From Streptomyces sp. NBC_01451 (lineage in GTDB: Bacteria > Actinomycetota > Actinomycetes > Streptomycetales > Streptomycetaceae), in assembly GCF_036227485.1 (NCBI RefSeq), contig NZ_CP109479.1, forward strand, positions 5,952,001 through 6,016,000: a stretch of 64,000 nt of DNA, written 5' to 3'. Below the pieces are notes generated by a model. The model was not told the origin of the DNA, ran no database searches, and saw only the letters and a list, made by a program, of their open reading frames with translations. Of the stretch, positions 8,042 to 17,032 are shown piece by piece (positions within the stretch are counted from its first letter, which is position 1; each line of letters opens with the position of its first letter). The translations under genes were made by a program, and so were the position numbers.

Positions 8042-9044
8042 GGACTCCGAGAGCTGATCCGCTGTGGAGTCGACGGCATTCGCCGCACCTGCCGGGTTCC
8101 GGACCCCGGAATGCGCGCTCGCAGCCGTCGCAGTTCTGGAGTGGGTGCCGGACGGGTGATGACTCGGCTGGCGCTCGGTACGGCGCCGGGGGTGGCAGCT
8201 TCGCGGTGAGGCGGTGGGCGAGGAAGGCGGCCGGGCGGCGCATGCCTTCTGGTGGGAGGTCGCTGGTCAGGGCGTGTCGTACGGCGGTGGGGCTGGTGTC
8301 GCGTTCCAGCCAGGCGGCGACGCCGGGTGCGAGGTGGGCGGTGTCGCAGGCGGACAGGAGCAGGTCGGGGTCGTGGCGGCGGAGGCCGGCGAGGAGGTCG
8401 GTGGCTGCCTGGAGGAGACCTGGTCCCTTGTACGCGGGCTGCGGTACGGCGGGGAGGGGCTTGCGCGGGGTGCGCTTCTTGGCCGGGCCGGGGGTGGTGG
8501 GGTGCGCGGGCCAGATGGGCTCGGGGGCTCTTTGCTCGGGGGCGGGCGCGTGATGGGCAACAGGCCCCTGATGCGACCCCGGCTCGGCCTGCGACGCCGA
8601 CTGCGGCTTCGGCCTGGCGCGGTGATCAGCGTGGCTCTCGGCGTGACGTCCGGGCTGGTTGCGGGAGACCGTGCGGGTGACGATGTTGCCGGTGGGCGTG
8701 CGCTCGCGGGTTCGGCTCAGGTAGCCGTGGGTTTCCAGCTCGCGCAGGGCGGCGGCGATGCGGTCGGGGCCCTCGGGAAACCGCTTCGCGAGACTCCTGA
8801 TGTCGACTGGGGAGCCCGGGGGCAGCGACTGGATGTGGGTGCTCAGGCCGATCGCGAGCAGTGACAGCTCGGGGTGCTGGGCGAGGTGGTTGCCGATCAC
8901 CGTGAAGCGGGTGGTGTGGCGAGTGTTGTCGTGGATCACTCCGGAGACGCCGGAGACGCCGGATTTGGGGCGCCGGTGAGGGTGATTTTTGCCCGCCGGG
9001 CGGGACTGGGCGCACGGGGGCGCACTAGGGTTCTGCGTATCCAT
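8025..9044 (-). CDS. Winged-helix DNA-binding protein with C-terminal zinc ribbon-like motif
   Basis: A 339-aa protein. Residues ~45-125 form a helix-turn-helix/winged helix of the replication-initiator or MarR-like type: SLLAIGLSTHIQSLPPG, then IAAALRELETHGYLSRTRER. A long Pro/Arg-rich linker follows (~130-205), then a helical region. The C-terminus has CDGCERAF and RCGECRRL, four Cys suited to bind one zinc. Such proteins are common in Streptomyces accessory regions. Similar short dyads lie at its stop codon (8024-8041) and ~160 bp upstream of its start (9207-9222). It probably regulates its own or neighbouring genes; no target is proven. Confidence 0.8.
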   Translation of the reverse strand: MDTQNPSAPPCAQSRPAGKNHPHRRPKSGVSGVSGVIHDNTRHTTRFTVIGNHLAQHPELSLLAIGLSTHIQSLPPGSPVDIRSLAKRFPEGPDRIAAALRELETHGYLSRTRERTPTGNIVTRTVSRNQPGRHAESHADHRARPKPQSASQAEPGSHQGPVAHHAPAPEQRAPEPIWPAHPTTPGPAKKRTPRKPLPAVPQPAYKGPGLLQAATDLLAGLRRHDPDLLLSACDTAHLAPGVAAWLERDTSPTAVRHALTSDLPPEGMRRPAAFLAHRLTAKLPPPAPYRAPAESSPVRHPLQNCDGCERAFRGPEPGRCGECRRLHSGSALGVLHPPG

Positions 9045-9469
9045 CGGGAAGCCTTACTTCCTCGGTGGTCAGGCCCTCGCATTGGGATTGCAGTCCCGGC
9101 GAGGGCCGTCGCATGTCTGGAGTTGTCTGGGAAGTCTCTGGTGGTGCTGCGCTGGGCTGAGCGTAAGGCAGGCAACCGGGCACAAATCCAGCGAAGTTGC
9201 TGATGTTCACTCGGGGGAGTGAGTTCACGCAGAAGCGGCCTTGGCCGCTCCCTTTCCGGCGAACGGGAGGGAGGGTGAGGTTTGGTGGGTTCCTTCTTTG
9301 TCTCCCGTGTTTCTTTGAAAAGAGCGCCGGGCCCGCCTGCGCACACGCCACCGGGACGCACGTTCCCGGGTTCCGGTGTGACCTGCGCGTTCAACAGGCG
9401 GATCCGCAGGTCGAGTTCATCTCGTACGCTTCCGGCAGTTGATCGAGTAACTGCCAGAAGAAGGTGTGC
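9045..9469. other. 425-bp intergenic region with hairpin, dyad and DUF397 remnant
   Basis: This gap holds, from left to right: a long hairpin at 9072-9107 (GGCCCTCGC / GCGAGGGCC with an inner GGGA/TCCC stem), which lies just upstream of the minus-strand winged-helix gene and could be in its leader or promoter; the dyad at 9207-9222; and, from 9412, the copied tail of the DUF397 gene (codons for E-F-I-S-Y-A-S-G-S and stop at 9440-9442). I see no complete gene here. Confidence 0.7.
9207..9222. promoter_or_regulatory. Dyad upstream of the winged-helix gene
   Basis: TCACTC-GGGG-GAGTGA (6-bp arms) lies ~160 bp upstream of the winged-helix gene start, within TGATGTTCACTCGGGGGAGT. The 31-bp context closely resembles that of the dyad at 8024-8041, in the same orientation. 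A binding site for the gene's own product is plausible but untested. Confidence 0.45.
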
Positions 9470-10303
9470 ATGAACGCAGGTGTACGGGGCCGAAGACGTA
9501 CCGCCGCCGTGATCGCGACCGCCGGAGCCCTCGCGCTCTCGGTGCTCAACGCCCCGGCCGCGCAGGCGAAGGACACGGGCATCGTCGTGACGGACCTCGT
9601 CATCAACGACTACAAGCCGATCGTTGTCGGCACGTCGAGGGTGGTGGAACCGCCCGTCAGCCTCTACCTGACCCTGCCTCCCGGGTACAGCACGGCCAAT
9701 CCGTCCCGCTGGGACGTGTCCCCCTTCCTCTACCGGGGAAGCCTGGCCAACTTTGGGCACAACTACGTGGGGCTGAGCAGTCTCACCTGCTATGAGCTCA
9801 GCTCCCAGAGGGCCCGTTGCGAGGGCTACCTCCGTATCGATCCCGATCCGATGGGCTACGACGTCGACTCCAACAGCGACGCCACCAAGTGGAAGATCGG
9901 CTTGCACCTCATGCTGTTCAAGGCCAATGGCAACCTCCAGGCGGAGGAGAATGAGTCAAGATCCGGAACCGTCTCCCTCCGGCGTGCCGCGAAACTCACT
10001 GTCGCCGACGCCACCCCGGAGCCGGTCGCCAAGGGCAAGAAGATCACCCTCACGAGCAGGCTGACCCGGGCGAACTGGACCACCAAGAAGAACGGCCCCT
10101 ACGCCGGCAGCAGCGTGAGTCTCCAGTTCCGGGCCAAGGGTGCGACCACCTTCAAGACGCTGAAGAAGGTCACCACCAACAGCGCGGGTGCCCTCCGGAC
10201 CACGGTCACTGCCTCCACCGACGGGTTCTTCCGGTGGGTGTACTACGGCAACACGACCACCGGCACCGCGACCAGCGGCCAGGACTACATCGACGTGCGC
10301 TGA
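9412..10303 (+). repeat. Direct repeat, copy 2
   Basis: This is the second copy of the segment at 6030-6909. It begins with the DUF397 remnant, keeps the same ribosome-site region (GCCAGAAGAAGGTGTG) and ends at the TGA of the paralogous gene. Nothing similar continues beyond 10303. Confidence 0.93.
9470..10303 (+). CDS. Secreted protein of unknown function, paralog B
   Basis: A 277-aa exported protein, the duplicate of the gene at 6088. The signal peptide is almost identical (cleavage near A-Q-A-K). The C-terminal ~110 residues are nearly identical, including GATTFKTLKKV and GFFRWVYYGN. The middle has diverged and contains LTCYELSSQRARCEG, which keeps the two Cys. ATG 9470 is used because it matches the start of copy A; GTG 9464 would add two residues. 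In copy B the upstream XRE/DUF397 genes are missing, so it must rely on another promoter. The diverged middle and conserved ends suggest selection for altered specificity, or gene conversion at the ends. Confidence 0.85.
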   Translation: MNAGVRGRRRTAAVIATAGALALSVLNAPAAQAKDTGIVVTDLVINDYKPIVVGTSRVVEPPVSLYLTLPPGYSTANPSRWDVSPFLYRGSLANFGHNYVGLSSLTCYELSSQRARCEGYLRIDPDPMGYDVDSNSDATKWKIGLHLMLFKANGNLQAEENESRSGTVSLRRAAKLTVADATPEPVAKGKKITLTSRLTRANWTTKKNGPYAGSSVSLQFRAKGATTFKTLKKVTTNSAGALRTTVTASTDGFFRWVYYGNTTTGTATSGQDYIDVR

Positions 10304-10342
10304 TCGTCGTGCGACGTCTCCAGGTCGTTCGGAACCCTCCGG

Positions 10343-11050
10343 TCAGTGCGTGAGCCGTGCCCCCAGCAGTGGCAGCAACCGCTCCCGCAACAGTCGCCGG
10401 GCCGGGTCCCAGGATGCCCAAAGGAGCTTGTGGCGGGTGCCGTCCGTCATGACCACCTCCAGGCCGGAGGTGGTCACCCCGCCGTGCAGACGTGCCGTGG
10501 CGATTTCCGCGAACGGGATCAGCTTGTTCGTGGGGTGGCCGGCCAGGACCTTCGCCGGGTCGTGGGCGATGAGCCGGTACGGGTCCCGTGGCGTCAGGCC
10601 GGAGCCGGAACCGTAGGAGTTCGCCACCGTCGTCATGAAGCCGCTGCGGATGCGCAGCAGGCCCTCGGGGAGCAGCCACAGCTCGCCGTGGATCCAGTCC
10701 AGCCAGCCGGTCGTACAGGTACGGGTCAGCAGGCGGGCCCGCAACAGGCGTACGCGGGAGGCGCGGGCCACCGATTCCGTCAGCAGGGTGCTCCACGCGT
10801 CGAGGGACGGGACCCGATGACGTTCTCCGGCAGGCTCTGCCGCCGAGAGGAAGAAGACTCGCGCCCGGCCGGCTCCGTGAAGTTCCACGGTGAGCCGGAC
10901 CTGCCAGGACGGGGACTGGATCGTTACGGCCAGGGCGCGTGCATCCCGTGACCACAGGACGTCCGAGACTTCCAGGCCCTCCGCCCGCCAGCCCCGTATG
11001 TACGACTCCAGGCGGGTCGTCGCCTCGTTCAGGTCCATGTCATGCGTCAC
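10343..11050 (-). CDS. Hypothetical protein upstream of the S10 operon
   Basis: A 235-aa protein with no signal peptide or clear membrane segment. Features are an N-terminal Arg/Trp-rich region (YIRGWRAEGLEVSDVLWSRD), a central stretch around LDWIHGELWLLPEGLLRIRSGF, and a C-terminal segment IPFAEIATARLHGG with GLEVVMTDGTRHKLLWAS, which has the pattern of a PH-like or GRAM-like strand pair. GTG 11050 opens the frame; ATG 11038 is an equally possible start. It is divergent from rpsJ, separated by the ribosomal leader region. I know no function for it. Confidence 0.7.
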   Translation of the reverse strand: MTHDMDLNEATTRLESYIRGWRAEGLEVSDVLWSRDARALAVTIQSPSWQVRLTVELHGAGRARVFFLSAAEPAGERHRVPSLDAWSTLLTESVARASRVRLLRARLLTRTCTTGWLDWIHGELWLLPEGLLRIRSGFMTTVANSYGSGSGLTPRDPYRLIAHDPAKVLAGHPTNKLIPFAEIATARLHGGVTTSGLEVVMTDGTRHKLLWASWDPARRLLRERLLPLLGARLTH

Positions 11051-11543
11051 ACCGGGATCATGGCCGATGCCGCCGACCGGGGGACACGCGCCGTCCGCGT
11101 TTGACCTTCGTCACCCTGGGGGTATTCTCTCCGGCTCGATTGGCGGAGGCACTGCCCCGTATGGCAGACTGCTCTAGTTGCTCGGTCGAGTTGTCGATGC
11201 TGCGCGCCTCCCGCCGGGAGGACCGAAAGCGAGTCCCACAGTACTCGTCGCCCTATCTGTCGTAAGGCAGCGCTGGAGCGGACGTACGGGAATCTTTCGG
11301 GAAGCGTCAGTGCGGCACCGGCCAGGCACCCGGTGGGTTCGCGTCGGAGAGATCCGACGCAGTCGCCCCCGGCCCGCGGTTCCGGAAGGGCCGTGCTTCC
11401 CGTGCAGGGACGTCTCATATGGGACATCCATGTCGGTGAGAGCGCGACACACCCGACCGCGTGGGTCGGACAAGCAGGGCGATGAAGTGAGTACGGAACA
11501 CCGGGTTCCAGAGCGTACGAAGAGACAGGACTACTGAGTAGCC
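11051..11543 (+). promoter_or_regulatory. S10 operon promoter and leader
   Basis: This 493-bp gap precedes rpsJ. A candidate vegetative promoter is TTGACC (11102-11107), 16 bp, TATTCT (11124-11129). The following leader holds at least two clear hairpins: CCTCCC-GCC-GGGAGG (11207-11221) and GCGTCGGA-GAGA-TCCGACGC (11341-11360). A long structured leader suits ribosomal-protein feedback control, but I cannot show that a ribosomal protein binds it. Confidence 0.6.
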
Positions 11544-11852
11544 ATGGCGGGACAGAAGATCCGCATCCGGCTCAAGGCCTACGACCACGAGGTCATCGAT
11601 TCCTCGGCGAAGAAGATCGTCGAGACGGTGACGCGAACTGGTGCGTCGGTCGCGGGCCCGGTGCCGCTGCCCACTGAGAAGAACGTGTACTGCGTCATCA
11701 AGTCGCCGCACAAGTACAAGGACTCTCGCGAGCACTTCGAGATGCGCACCCACAAGCGCCTGATCGACATTCTCGACCCGACGCCCAAGACCGTTGACTC
11801 TCTGATGCGACTCGACCTCCCGGCCGGTGTCGACATCGAGATCAAGCTCTAG
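11544..11852 (+). CDS. rpsJ: 30S ribosomal protein S10
   Basis: A 102-aa protein, the normal bacterial length. It starts [19 protein letters not shown] and has the typical [34 protein letters not shown]-terminal half in order. It is a component of the 30S head and, in other bacteria, also the NusE partner in antitermination. First gene of the S10 cluster, followed after 17 bp by rplC. Its long leader (11051-11543) is the likely control point for the operon. Confidence 0.99.
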   Translation: MAGQKIRIRLKAYDHEVIDSSAKKIVETVTRTGASVAGPVPLPTEKNVYCVIKSPHKYKDSREHFEMRTHKRLIDILDPTPKTVDSLMRLDLPAGVDIEIKL

Positions 11853-11869
11853 GGGACGGTGATCTGAGA

Positions 11870-12514
11870 ATGGCTAAGCAGATCAAGGGCATCCTGGGCG
11901 AGAAGCTCGGCATGACGCAGGTGTGGGACGAGAACAACCGTGTTGTTCCCGTCACCGTCGTCAAGGCCGGTCCGAACGTCGTGACCCAGGTCCGTACGAA
12001 TGACTCCGACGGCTACGAGTCGGTCCAGATCGCCTTCGGCGAGATCGACCCTCGCAAGGTGAACAAGCCCCTCAAGGGTCACTTCGCCAAGGCTGACGTC
12101 ACCCCCCGCCGCCACCTCGTCGAGATCCGTACCGCTGACGCCAGCGAGTACACCCTCGGCCAGGAGATCACCGCCGAGACCTTCGAGGCCGGCGTCAAGG
12201 TGGACGTGACCGGCAACAGCAAGGGCAAGGGCTTCGCCGGTGTCATGAAGCGTCACAACTTCAAGGGCCTCGGCGCCGGCCACGGTGTCCAGCGCAAGCA
12301 CCGCTCTCCCGGCTCGATCGGTGGCTGTGCCACCCCCGGCCGTGTGTTCAAGGGCGTCCGCATGGCGGGCCGCATGGGCAACGAGCGGGTCACCACCCAG
12401 AACCTGACCGTCCACGCCGTTGACGCGGAGAAGGGTCTGCTGCTCATCAAGGGCGCGATTCCTGGTCCGAACGGCGGCCTCGTCCTGGTCCGCACCGCGG
12501 CCAAGGGGGCCTGA
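11870..12514 (+). CDS. rplC: 50S ribosomal protein L3
   Basis: A 214-aa protein that binds 23S rRNA early in 50S assembly, with a loop reaching toward the peptidyl-transferase centre. Signatures are [13 protein letters not shown] at the N-terminus, [15 protein letters not shown], and [19 protein letters not shown] with the Gln-Arg-Lys-His preceding it. It lies 17 bp after rpsJ and 7 bp before rplD in the same operon. Confidence 0.99.
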   Translation: MAKQIKGILGEKLGMTQVWDENNRVVPVTVVKAGPNVVTQVRTNDSDGYESVQIAFGEIDPRKVNKPLKGHFAKADVTPRRHLVEIRTADASEYTLGQEITAETFEAGVKVDVTGNSKGKGFAGVMKRHNFKGLGAGHGVQRKHRSPGSIGGCATPGRVFKGVRMAGRMGNERVTTQNLTVHAVDAEKGLLLIKGAIPGPNGGLVLVRTAAKGA

Positions 12515-12521
12515 GGTACCG

Positions 12522-13178
12522 ATGAGCACTGTTGACATCCTTTCGCCCGCTGGCGACAAGGCCGGAAGCGTCGAGCTCCCCGCGGAGATCTTCGACGTAG
12601 AGAAGATCAGCATCCCGCTGCTTCACCAGGTCGTCGTCGCACAGCTGGCCGCTGCCCGTCAGGGCACGCACAAGACCAAGACCCGCGCCGAGGTCCGTGG
12701 TGGCGGTAGGAAGCCCTACCGTCAGAAGGGCACCGGCCGCGCCCGTCAGGGTTCGACCCGTGCGCCGCAGTTCGCCGGCGGTGGCGTCGTTCACGGCCCC
12801 ACCCCGCGTGACTACTCGCAGCGGACCCCGAAGAAGATGAAGGCCGCGGCCCTGCGCCACGCCCTCACCGACCGGGCCCGCAACGCTCGTATCCACGTGA
12901 TCACGAGCGTCATCGAGGGCGACACCCCCTCCACCAAGGCCGCGAAGAGCTTCCTCGGCAAGGTCAGCGAGCGCAAGAACGTGCTCCTGGTCATCGAGCG
13001 CTCCGACGAGGCCGGGCTGCTTTCCGCCCGCAACCTGCCCCAGGTGCACATCCTGGACCCGGGCCAGCTGAACACGTACGACGTTCTCGTCTCGGACGAC
13101 GTGGTCTTCACCCAGGCCGCTTTCGAGTCCTTCGTGTCCGGCCCCAAGGCCACTGACACCGAAGGGAGCGAGGTCTGA
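12522..13178 (+). CDS. rplD: 50S ribosomal protein L4
   Basis: A 218-aa protein with start ATG 12522 (MSTVDILSP); an upstream in-frame extension back to 12420 overlaps rplC and is not real. Signatures are [25 protein letters not shown] in the exit-tunnel loop and the [14 protein letters not shown] stretch. In E. coli L4 represses its own operon through the S10 leader and binds RNase E; neither can be judged here. Its stop overlaps the rplW start by one base. Confidence 0.99.
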   Translation: MSTVDILSPAGDKAGSVELPAEIFDVEKISIPLLHQVVVAQLAAARQGTHKTKTRAEVRGGGRKPYRQKGTGRARQGSTRAPQFAGGGVVHGPTPRDYSQRTPKKMKAAALRHALTDRARNARIHVITSVIEGDTPSTKAAKSFLGKVSERKNVLLVIERSDEAGLLSARNLPQVHILDPGQLNTYDVLVSDDVVFTQAAFESFVSGPKATDTEGSEV

Positions 13179-13597
13179 TGGCGATCCGTCACCCCGCCAT
13201 TGCCTCCAAGGCGGCCAAGGCCGCCAAGGCCGCGCGCGTCGCCAAGGCGAAGCGCCACGAGGCCGAGGGCAAGAACACCGTCGTCACGCCGGTCAGCAAG
13301 TCGTACACGGACCCCCGTGACGTCCTGCTGAAGCCGGTCGTGTCCGAGAAGAGCTACGCGCTCATCGACGAGAACAAGTACACGTTCATCGTCGCTCCCG
13401 GCACCAACAAGACCCAGATCAAGCAGGCCGTCCAGGCGGTCTTCTCGGTCAAGGTCACCGGGGTCAACACGATCAACCGCATCGGCAAGCGCAAGCGCAC
13501 CAAGAGCGGTTTCGGTAAGCGCGCTGACACCAAGCGCGCGATCGTGACCCTCGCCGAGGGCGACCGTATCGACATCTTCGGCGGTCCGGCCGCGTAA
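13178..13597 (+). CDS. rplW: 50S ribosomal protein L23
   Basis: A 139-aa protein located at the tunnel exit, where it docks trigger factor and SRP. The conserved core starts near residue 45 ([15 protein letters not shown]) and contains [13 protein letters not shown] and [12 protein letters not shown]. The first ~40 residues are an Ala/Lys-rich extension ([16 protein letters not shown]) that makes this longer than the usual ~100 aa, a form I associate with actinobacteria. The ATG overlaps the rplD stop (TGATG). Confidence 0.98.
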   Translation: MAIRHPAIASKAAKAAKAARVAKAKRHEAEGKNTVVTPVSKSYTDPRDVLLKPVVSEKSYALIDENKYTFIVAPGTNKTQIKQAVQAVFSVKVTGVNTINRIGKRKRTKSGFGKRADTKRAIVTLAEGDRIDIFGGPAA

Positions 13598-13635
13598 GCG
13601 GGTCGGATCGTCCGATATCGGACGAGGACTGAGAA

Positions 13636-14472
13636 ATGGGAATCCGCAAGTACAAGCCGACTACGCCGGGCCGCCGTGGCTCCAGCGTCGCCGACTTCGT
13701 CGAGGTCACGCGGTCCACGCCGGAGAAGTCGCTGGTTCGCCCCCTGCACAGCAAGGGCGGCCGTAACAATTCCGGTCGTGTGACCGTTCGCCACCAGGGT
13801 GGCGGACACAAGCGCGCCTACCGCGTCATCGACTTCCGTCGCCATGACAAGGACGGCGTGCCGGCGAAGGTCGCGCACATCGAGTACGACCCCAACCGCA
13901 CCGCGCGCATCGCGCTGCTGCACTACGCGGACGGCGAGAAGCGCTACATCCTCGCCCCCCGCAACCTGTCGCAGGGCGACCGCGTCGAGAACGGTCCTGG
14001 GGCCGACATCAAGCCGGGCAACAACCTGGCGCTCCGCAACATCCCGGTCGGTACCACGATCCACGCGATCGAGATCCGTCCCGGTGGCGGCGCCAAGTTC
14101 GCCCGCTCCGCCGGTGCCTCGGTGCAGCTGCTGGCGAAGGAGGGCACGATGGCCCACCTTCGTATGCCCTCCGGTGAGATCCGCCTGGTCGACCAGCGCT
14201 GCCGCGCCACGGTCGGCGAGGTCGGCAACGCCGAGCAGAGCAACATCAACTGGGGCAAGGCCGGCCGCAAGCGCTGGCTGGGCGTCCGCCCGACCGTCCG
14301 CGGTGTGGCGATGAACCCGGTTGACCACCCGCACGGTGGTGGTGAAGGCAAGACCTCCGGTGGTCGTCACCCGGTCTCGCCGTGGGGTCAGAAGGAGGGT
14401 CGTACTCGTTCGCCGAAGAAGGCTTCGAACAAGTACATCGTCCGCCGCCGCAAGACGAACAAGAAGCGCTAG
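13636..14472 (+). CDS. rplB: 50S ribosomal protein L2
   Basis: A 278-aa protein needed for subunit association and peptidyl transfer. It starts [15 protein letters not shown]. Key segments are the RNA-binding [16 protein letters not shown], and the C-terminal [16 protein letters not shown], which holds the conserved His near the active centre. A 38-bp gap with a GAGGACTGAGAA ribosome site separates it from rplW. Confidence 0.99.
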   Translation: MGIRKYKPTTPGRRGSSVADFVEVTRSTPEKSLVRPLHSKGGRNNSGRVTVRHQGGGHKRAYRVIDFRRHDKDGVPAKVAHIEYDPNRTARIALLHYADGEKRYILAPRNLSQGDRVENGPGADIKPGNNLALRNIPVGTTIHAIEIRPGGGAKFARSAGASVQLLAKEGTMAHLRMPSGEIRLVDQRCRATVGEVGNAEQSNINWGKAGRKRWLGVRPTVRGVAMNPVDHPHGGGEGKTSGGRHPVSPWGQKEGRTRSPKKASNKYIVRRRKTNKKR

Positions 14473-14484
14473 GAGCGGGTTTAG

Positions 14485-14766
14485 ATGCCGCGCAGTCTCA
14501 AGAAGGGACCCTTCGTCGACGGACACCTCGTAAAGAAGGTGGACGTACAGAACGAAGCCGGTACCAAGAACGTCATCAAGACCTGGTCCCGTCGCTCGAT
14601 GATCATCCCGGCCATGCTCGGCCACACGATCGCGGTGCACAACGGCAAGACCCACATTCCGGTGTTTGTCACCGAGTCGATGGTCGGCCACAAGCTCGGC
14701 GAGTTCTCGCCGACGCGCACCTTCCGGGGTCACGTCAAGGACGACCGGAAGTCGAAGCGCCGCTAA
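14485..14766 (+). CDS. rpsS: 30S ribosomal protein S19
   Basis: A 93-aa protein of normal length. It starts [15 protein letters not shown] and contains [20 protein letters not shown] and [14 protein letters not shown]. It forms a pair with S13 in the 30S head near the A site. It sits 12 bp after rplB. Confidence 0.99.
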   Translation: MPRSLKKGPFVDGHLVKKVDVQNEAGTKNVIKTWSRRSMIIPAMLGHTIAVHNGKTHIPVFVTESMVGHKLGEFSPTRTFRGHVKDDRKSKRR

Positions 14767-14808
14767 CGCGGGGTGGAATCGACCATGACAGACACTGGAA
14801 GGACAACC

Positions 14809-15156
14809 ATGGAAGCCAGGGCCCAGGCGCGGTACATCCGCGTTACGCCCATGAAGGCCCGCCGCGTGGTGGACCTTATCCGTGGCATGGATGCCACGGA
14901 GGCTCAGGCGGTCCTGCGTTTCGCCCCGCAGGCCGCGAGCGTGCCGGTCGGCAAGGTGCTTGACAGCGCCATCGCCAACGCCGCACACAACTACGACCAC
15001 ACCGACGCCGGCAGCCTCGTCATCACCGAGGCGTACGTCGACGAGGGTCCGACCCTGAAGCGGTTCCGTCCGCGTGCCCAGGGCCGCGCCTACCGGATCC
15101 GCAAGCGGACCAGCCACATCACCGTGGTCGTCAGCAGCAAGGAAGGTTCCCGGTAA
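14809..15156 (+). CDS. rplV: 50S ribosomal protein L22
   Basis: A 115-aa protein whose beta-hairpin lines the exit tunnel. I place the start at ATG 14809 ([14 protein letters not shown]), which has GGAAGGA at good spacing; the frame is open back to 14773, but those 12 residues are not part of the family. Signatures are [35 protein letters not shown] and [11 protein letters not shown]. Its stop overlaps the rpsC start by one base. Confidence 0.98.
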   Translation: MEARAQARYIRVTPMKARRVVDLIRGMDATEAQAVLRFAPQAASVPVGKVLDSAIANAAHNYDHTDAGSLVITEAYVDEGPTLKRFRPRAQGRAYRIRKRTSHITVVVSSKEGSR

Positions 15157-16004
15157 TGGGCCAGAAGGTAAACCCGCACGGGTTCCGACTCGGCATCACC
15201 ACCGACTTCAAGTCGCGTTGGTACGCCGACAAGCTGTACAAGGACTACGTCGGTGAAGACGTCGCCATCCGTCGGATGATGACGTCCGGCATGGAGCGCG
15301 CCGGCATCTCGAAGGTCGAGATCGAGCGCACCCGTGACCGCGTCCGCGTCGACATCCACACCGCGCGTCCGGGCATCGTCATCGGCCGCCGCGGCGCCGA
15401 GGCCGACCGTATCCGCGGCGACCTGGAGAAGCTGACCAAGAAGCAGGTCCAGCTCAACATCCTCGAGGTCAAGAACCCCGAGCTCGACGCCCAGCTGGTC
15501 GCTCAGGCAGTCGCCGAGCAGCTGTCCTCCCGCGTCTCCTTCCGTCGGGCCATGCGCAAGAGCATGCAGTCGACGATGAAGGCCGGCGCCAAGGGCATCA
15601 AGATCCAGTGCGGTGGCCGTCTCGGCGGCGCCGAGATGTCCCGCTCGGAGTTCTACCGCGAGGGCCGTGTGCCCCTGCACACGCTCCGCGCGAACGTCGA
15701 CTACGGCTTCTTCGAGGCCAAGACGACCTTCGGCCGTATCGGTGTGAAGGTCTGGATCTACAAGGGCGACGTCAAGAACATCGCCGAGGTCCGCGCCGAG
15801 AACGCTGCTGCCCGTGCGGGTAACCGCCCGGCCCGCGGCGGTGCCGGTGGCGGCAGCGACCGTCCGGCCCGTGGTGGTGGCCGTGGTGGCGAGCGTGGCG
15901 GCCGCGGCCGCAAGCCGCAGCAGGCTCCCGCTGCCGAGGCCCCCAAGGCCGAGGCTCCGGCGGCTGCCGCTCCGGCTGCTGAAAGCACCGGAACGGAGGC
16001 CTGA
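15156..16004 (+). CDS. rpsC: 30S ribosomal protein S3
   Basis: A 282-aa protein, longer than the ~230 aa of E. coli S3. It starts [15 protein letters not shown]. The KH domain is at ~40-110 ([20 protein letters not shown]) and the C-terminal domain at ~120-210 ([24 protein letters not shown]). Residues ~215-282 are an Arg/Gly-rich then Ala/Pro/Glu-rich low-complexity tail ([13 protein letters not shown]). S3 sits at the mRNA entry tunnel, so the tail probably projects there. Confidence 0.99.
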   Translation: MGQKVNPHGFRLGITTDFKSRWYADKLYKDYVGEDVAIRRMMTSGMERAGISKVEIERTRDRVRVDIHTARPGIVIGRRGAEADRIRGDLEKLTKKQVQLNILEVKNPELDAQLVAQAVAEQLSSRVSFRRAMRKSMQSTMKAGAKGIKIQCGGRLGGAEMSRSEFYREGRVPLHTLRANVDYGFFEAKTTFGRIGVKVWIYKGDVKNIAEVRAENAAARAGNRPARGGAGGGSDRPARGGGRGGERGGRGRKPQQAPAAEAPKAEAPAAAAPAAESTGTEA

Positions 16005-16009
16005 CCGAA

Positions 16010-16429
16010 ATGCTGATCCCCCGTAGGGTCAAGCACCGCAAGCAGCACCACCCGAAGCGCCGTGGCATGGCCAAGGGCGGTACGGCGGTCTCGTTCGGCG
16101 AGTACGGCATTCAGGCCGTCACGCCGGCATACGTGACCAACCGCCAGATCGAGGCGGCCCGTATCGCGATGACCCGCCACATCAAGCGTGGCGGCAAGGT
16201 CTGGATCAACATCTATCCGGACCGCCCGCTCACCAAGAAGCCTGCCGAGACCCGCATGGGTTCCGGTAAGGGTTCCCCCGAGTGGTGGATCGCGAACGTG
16301 CACCCGGGTCGGGTCATGTTCGAACTGTCCTACCCCAACGAGAAGATCGCCCGTGAGGCCCTCACTCGCGCAGCCCACAAGCTGCCGATGAAGTGCCGGA
16401 TCGTCAAGCGCGAGGCAGGTGAAGCGTGA
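16010..16429 (+). CDS. rplP: 50S ribosomal protein L16
   Basis: A 139-aa protein near the A-site tRNA elbow. It starts [24 protein letters not shown]. Further signatures are [31 protein letters not shown] and [15 protein letters not shown]. Its end overlaps the start region of rpmC, a common coupled arrangement. Confidence 0.99.
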   Translation: MLIPRRVKHRKQHHPKRRGMAKGGTAVSFGEYGIQAVTPAYVTNRQIEAARIAMTRHIKRGGKVWINIYPDRPLTKKPAETRMGSGKGSPEWWIANVHPGRVMFELSYPNEKIAREALTRAAHKLPMKCRIVKREAGEA

Positions 16430-16653
16430 TGTCGGCCGGTACCAAGGCGTCCGAGCTGCGCGAACTGGGTGACGAGGAGCTTCTCAACAAGCTCCGCGAA
16501 GCCAAGGAAGAGCTGTTCAACCTCCGCTTCCAGGCGGCGACCGGTCAGCTCGAGAACCACGGGCGGCTCAAGGCCGTCCGCAAGGACATCGCGCGGATCT
16601 ACACCCTGATGCGTGAGCGCGAGCTGGGCATCGAAACGGTGGAGAGCGCCTGA
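16429..16653 (+). CDS. rpmC: 50S ribosomal protein L29
   Basis: A 74-aa helical protein at the tunnel exit beside L23. It contains [30 protein letters not shown], then [20 protein letters not shown]. The ATG at 16429 overlaps the rplP stop by one base; the GTG at 16426 would add one Met only. The stop overlaps the rpsQ start by one base. Confidence 0.98.
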   Translation: MSAGTKASELRELGDEELLNKLREAKEELFNLRFQAATGQLENHGRLKAVRKDIARIYTLMRERELGIETVESA

Positions 16654-16943
16654 TGAGCGAGAGCAACGTGACTGAGCAGAGCACCACCGAAGCCCGTGGC
16701 TTCCGCAAGACCCGTGAGGGTCTCGTCGTCAGCGACAAGATGGACAAGACCGTCGTCGTCGCTGTCGAGGACCGCGTGAAGCACGCGCTGTACGGCAAGG
16801 TCATCCGCCGTACCAACAAGCTCAAGGCCCACGACGAGCAGAACGCTGCCGGCGTCGGCGACCGTGTCCTCATCATGGAGACCCGGCCGCTGTCCGCCTC
16901 GAAGCGCTGGCGCATCGTCGAGATCCTCGAGAAGGCCAAGTAA
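16653..16943 (+). CDS. rpsQ: 30S ribosomal protein S17
   Basis: A 96-aa OB-fold protein. The core is [22 protein letters not shown], followed by [24 protein letters not shown]. The N-terminus has a ~13-residue extension ([15 protein letters not shown]) beyond E. coli S17. It ends the S10-type block; a hairpin-rich gap follows before rplN. Confidence 0.99.
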   Translation: MSESNVTEQSTTEARGFRKTREGLVVSDKMDKTVVVAVEDRVKHALYGKVIRRTNKLKAHDEQNAAGVGDRVLIMETRPLSASKRWRIVEILEKAK

Positions 16944-16948
16944 GTCCT

Positions 16949-17032
16949 CCTGCGGCCCTACGAAAATAGGGGCCCCGCAGGTCAGTTCCGCCAGGCTCGG
17001 TGAGCTCCGTGAGTCACTCACGGAGCTCACCG
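16949..17032 (+). terminator. Tandem hairpins between rpsQ and rplN (terminator or attenuator)
   Basis: Two hairpins fill this gap. The first (16949-16981) pairs CCTGCGGCCCTA with TAGGGGCCCCGCAGG, with a 3-base bulge and a CGAAAA loop. The second is a perfect 16-bp stem, CGGTGAGCTCCGTGAG (16998-17013) with CTCACGGAGCTCACCG (17017-17032), and a 3-base TCA loop. No U-tract follows. It marks the S10/spc operon boundary known from E. coli. Confidence 0.8.

Noticed and set aside
9197..9442. 81-aa frame before secreted paralog B
   Set aside because: Its last codons are the copied DUF397 tail; the rest has no coding pattern, so it is a remnant, not a gene.
13354..15117. 587-aa minus-strand open frame across rplW-rplV
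   Set aside because: It is a shadow of ribosomal genes caused by high third-position GC; it has no family features.
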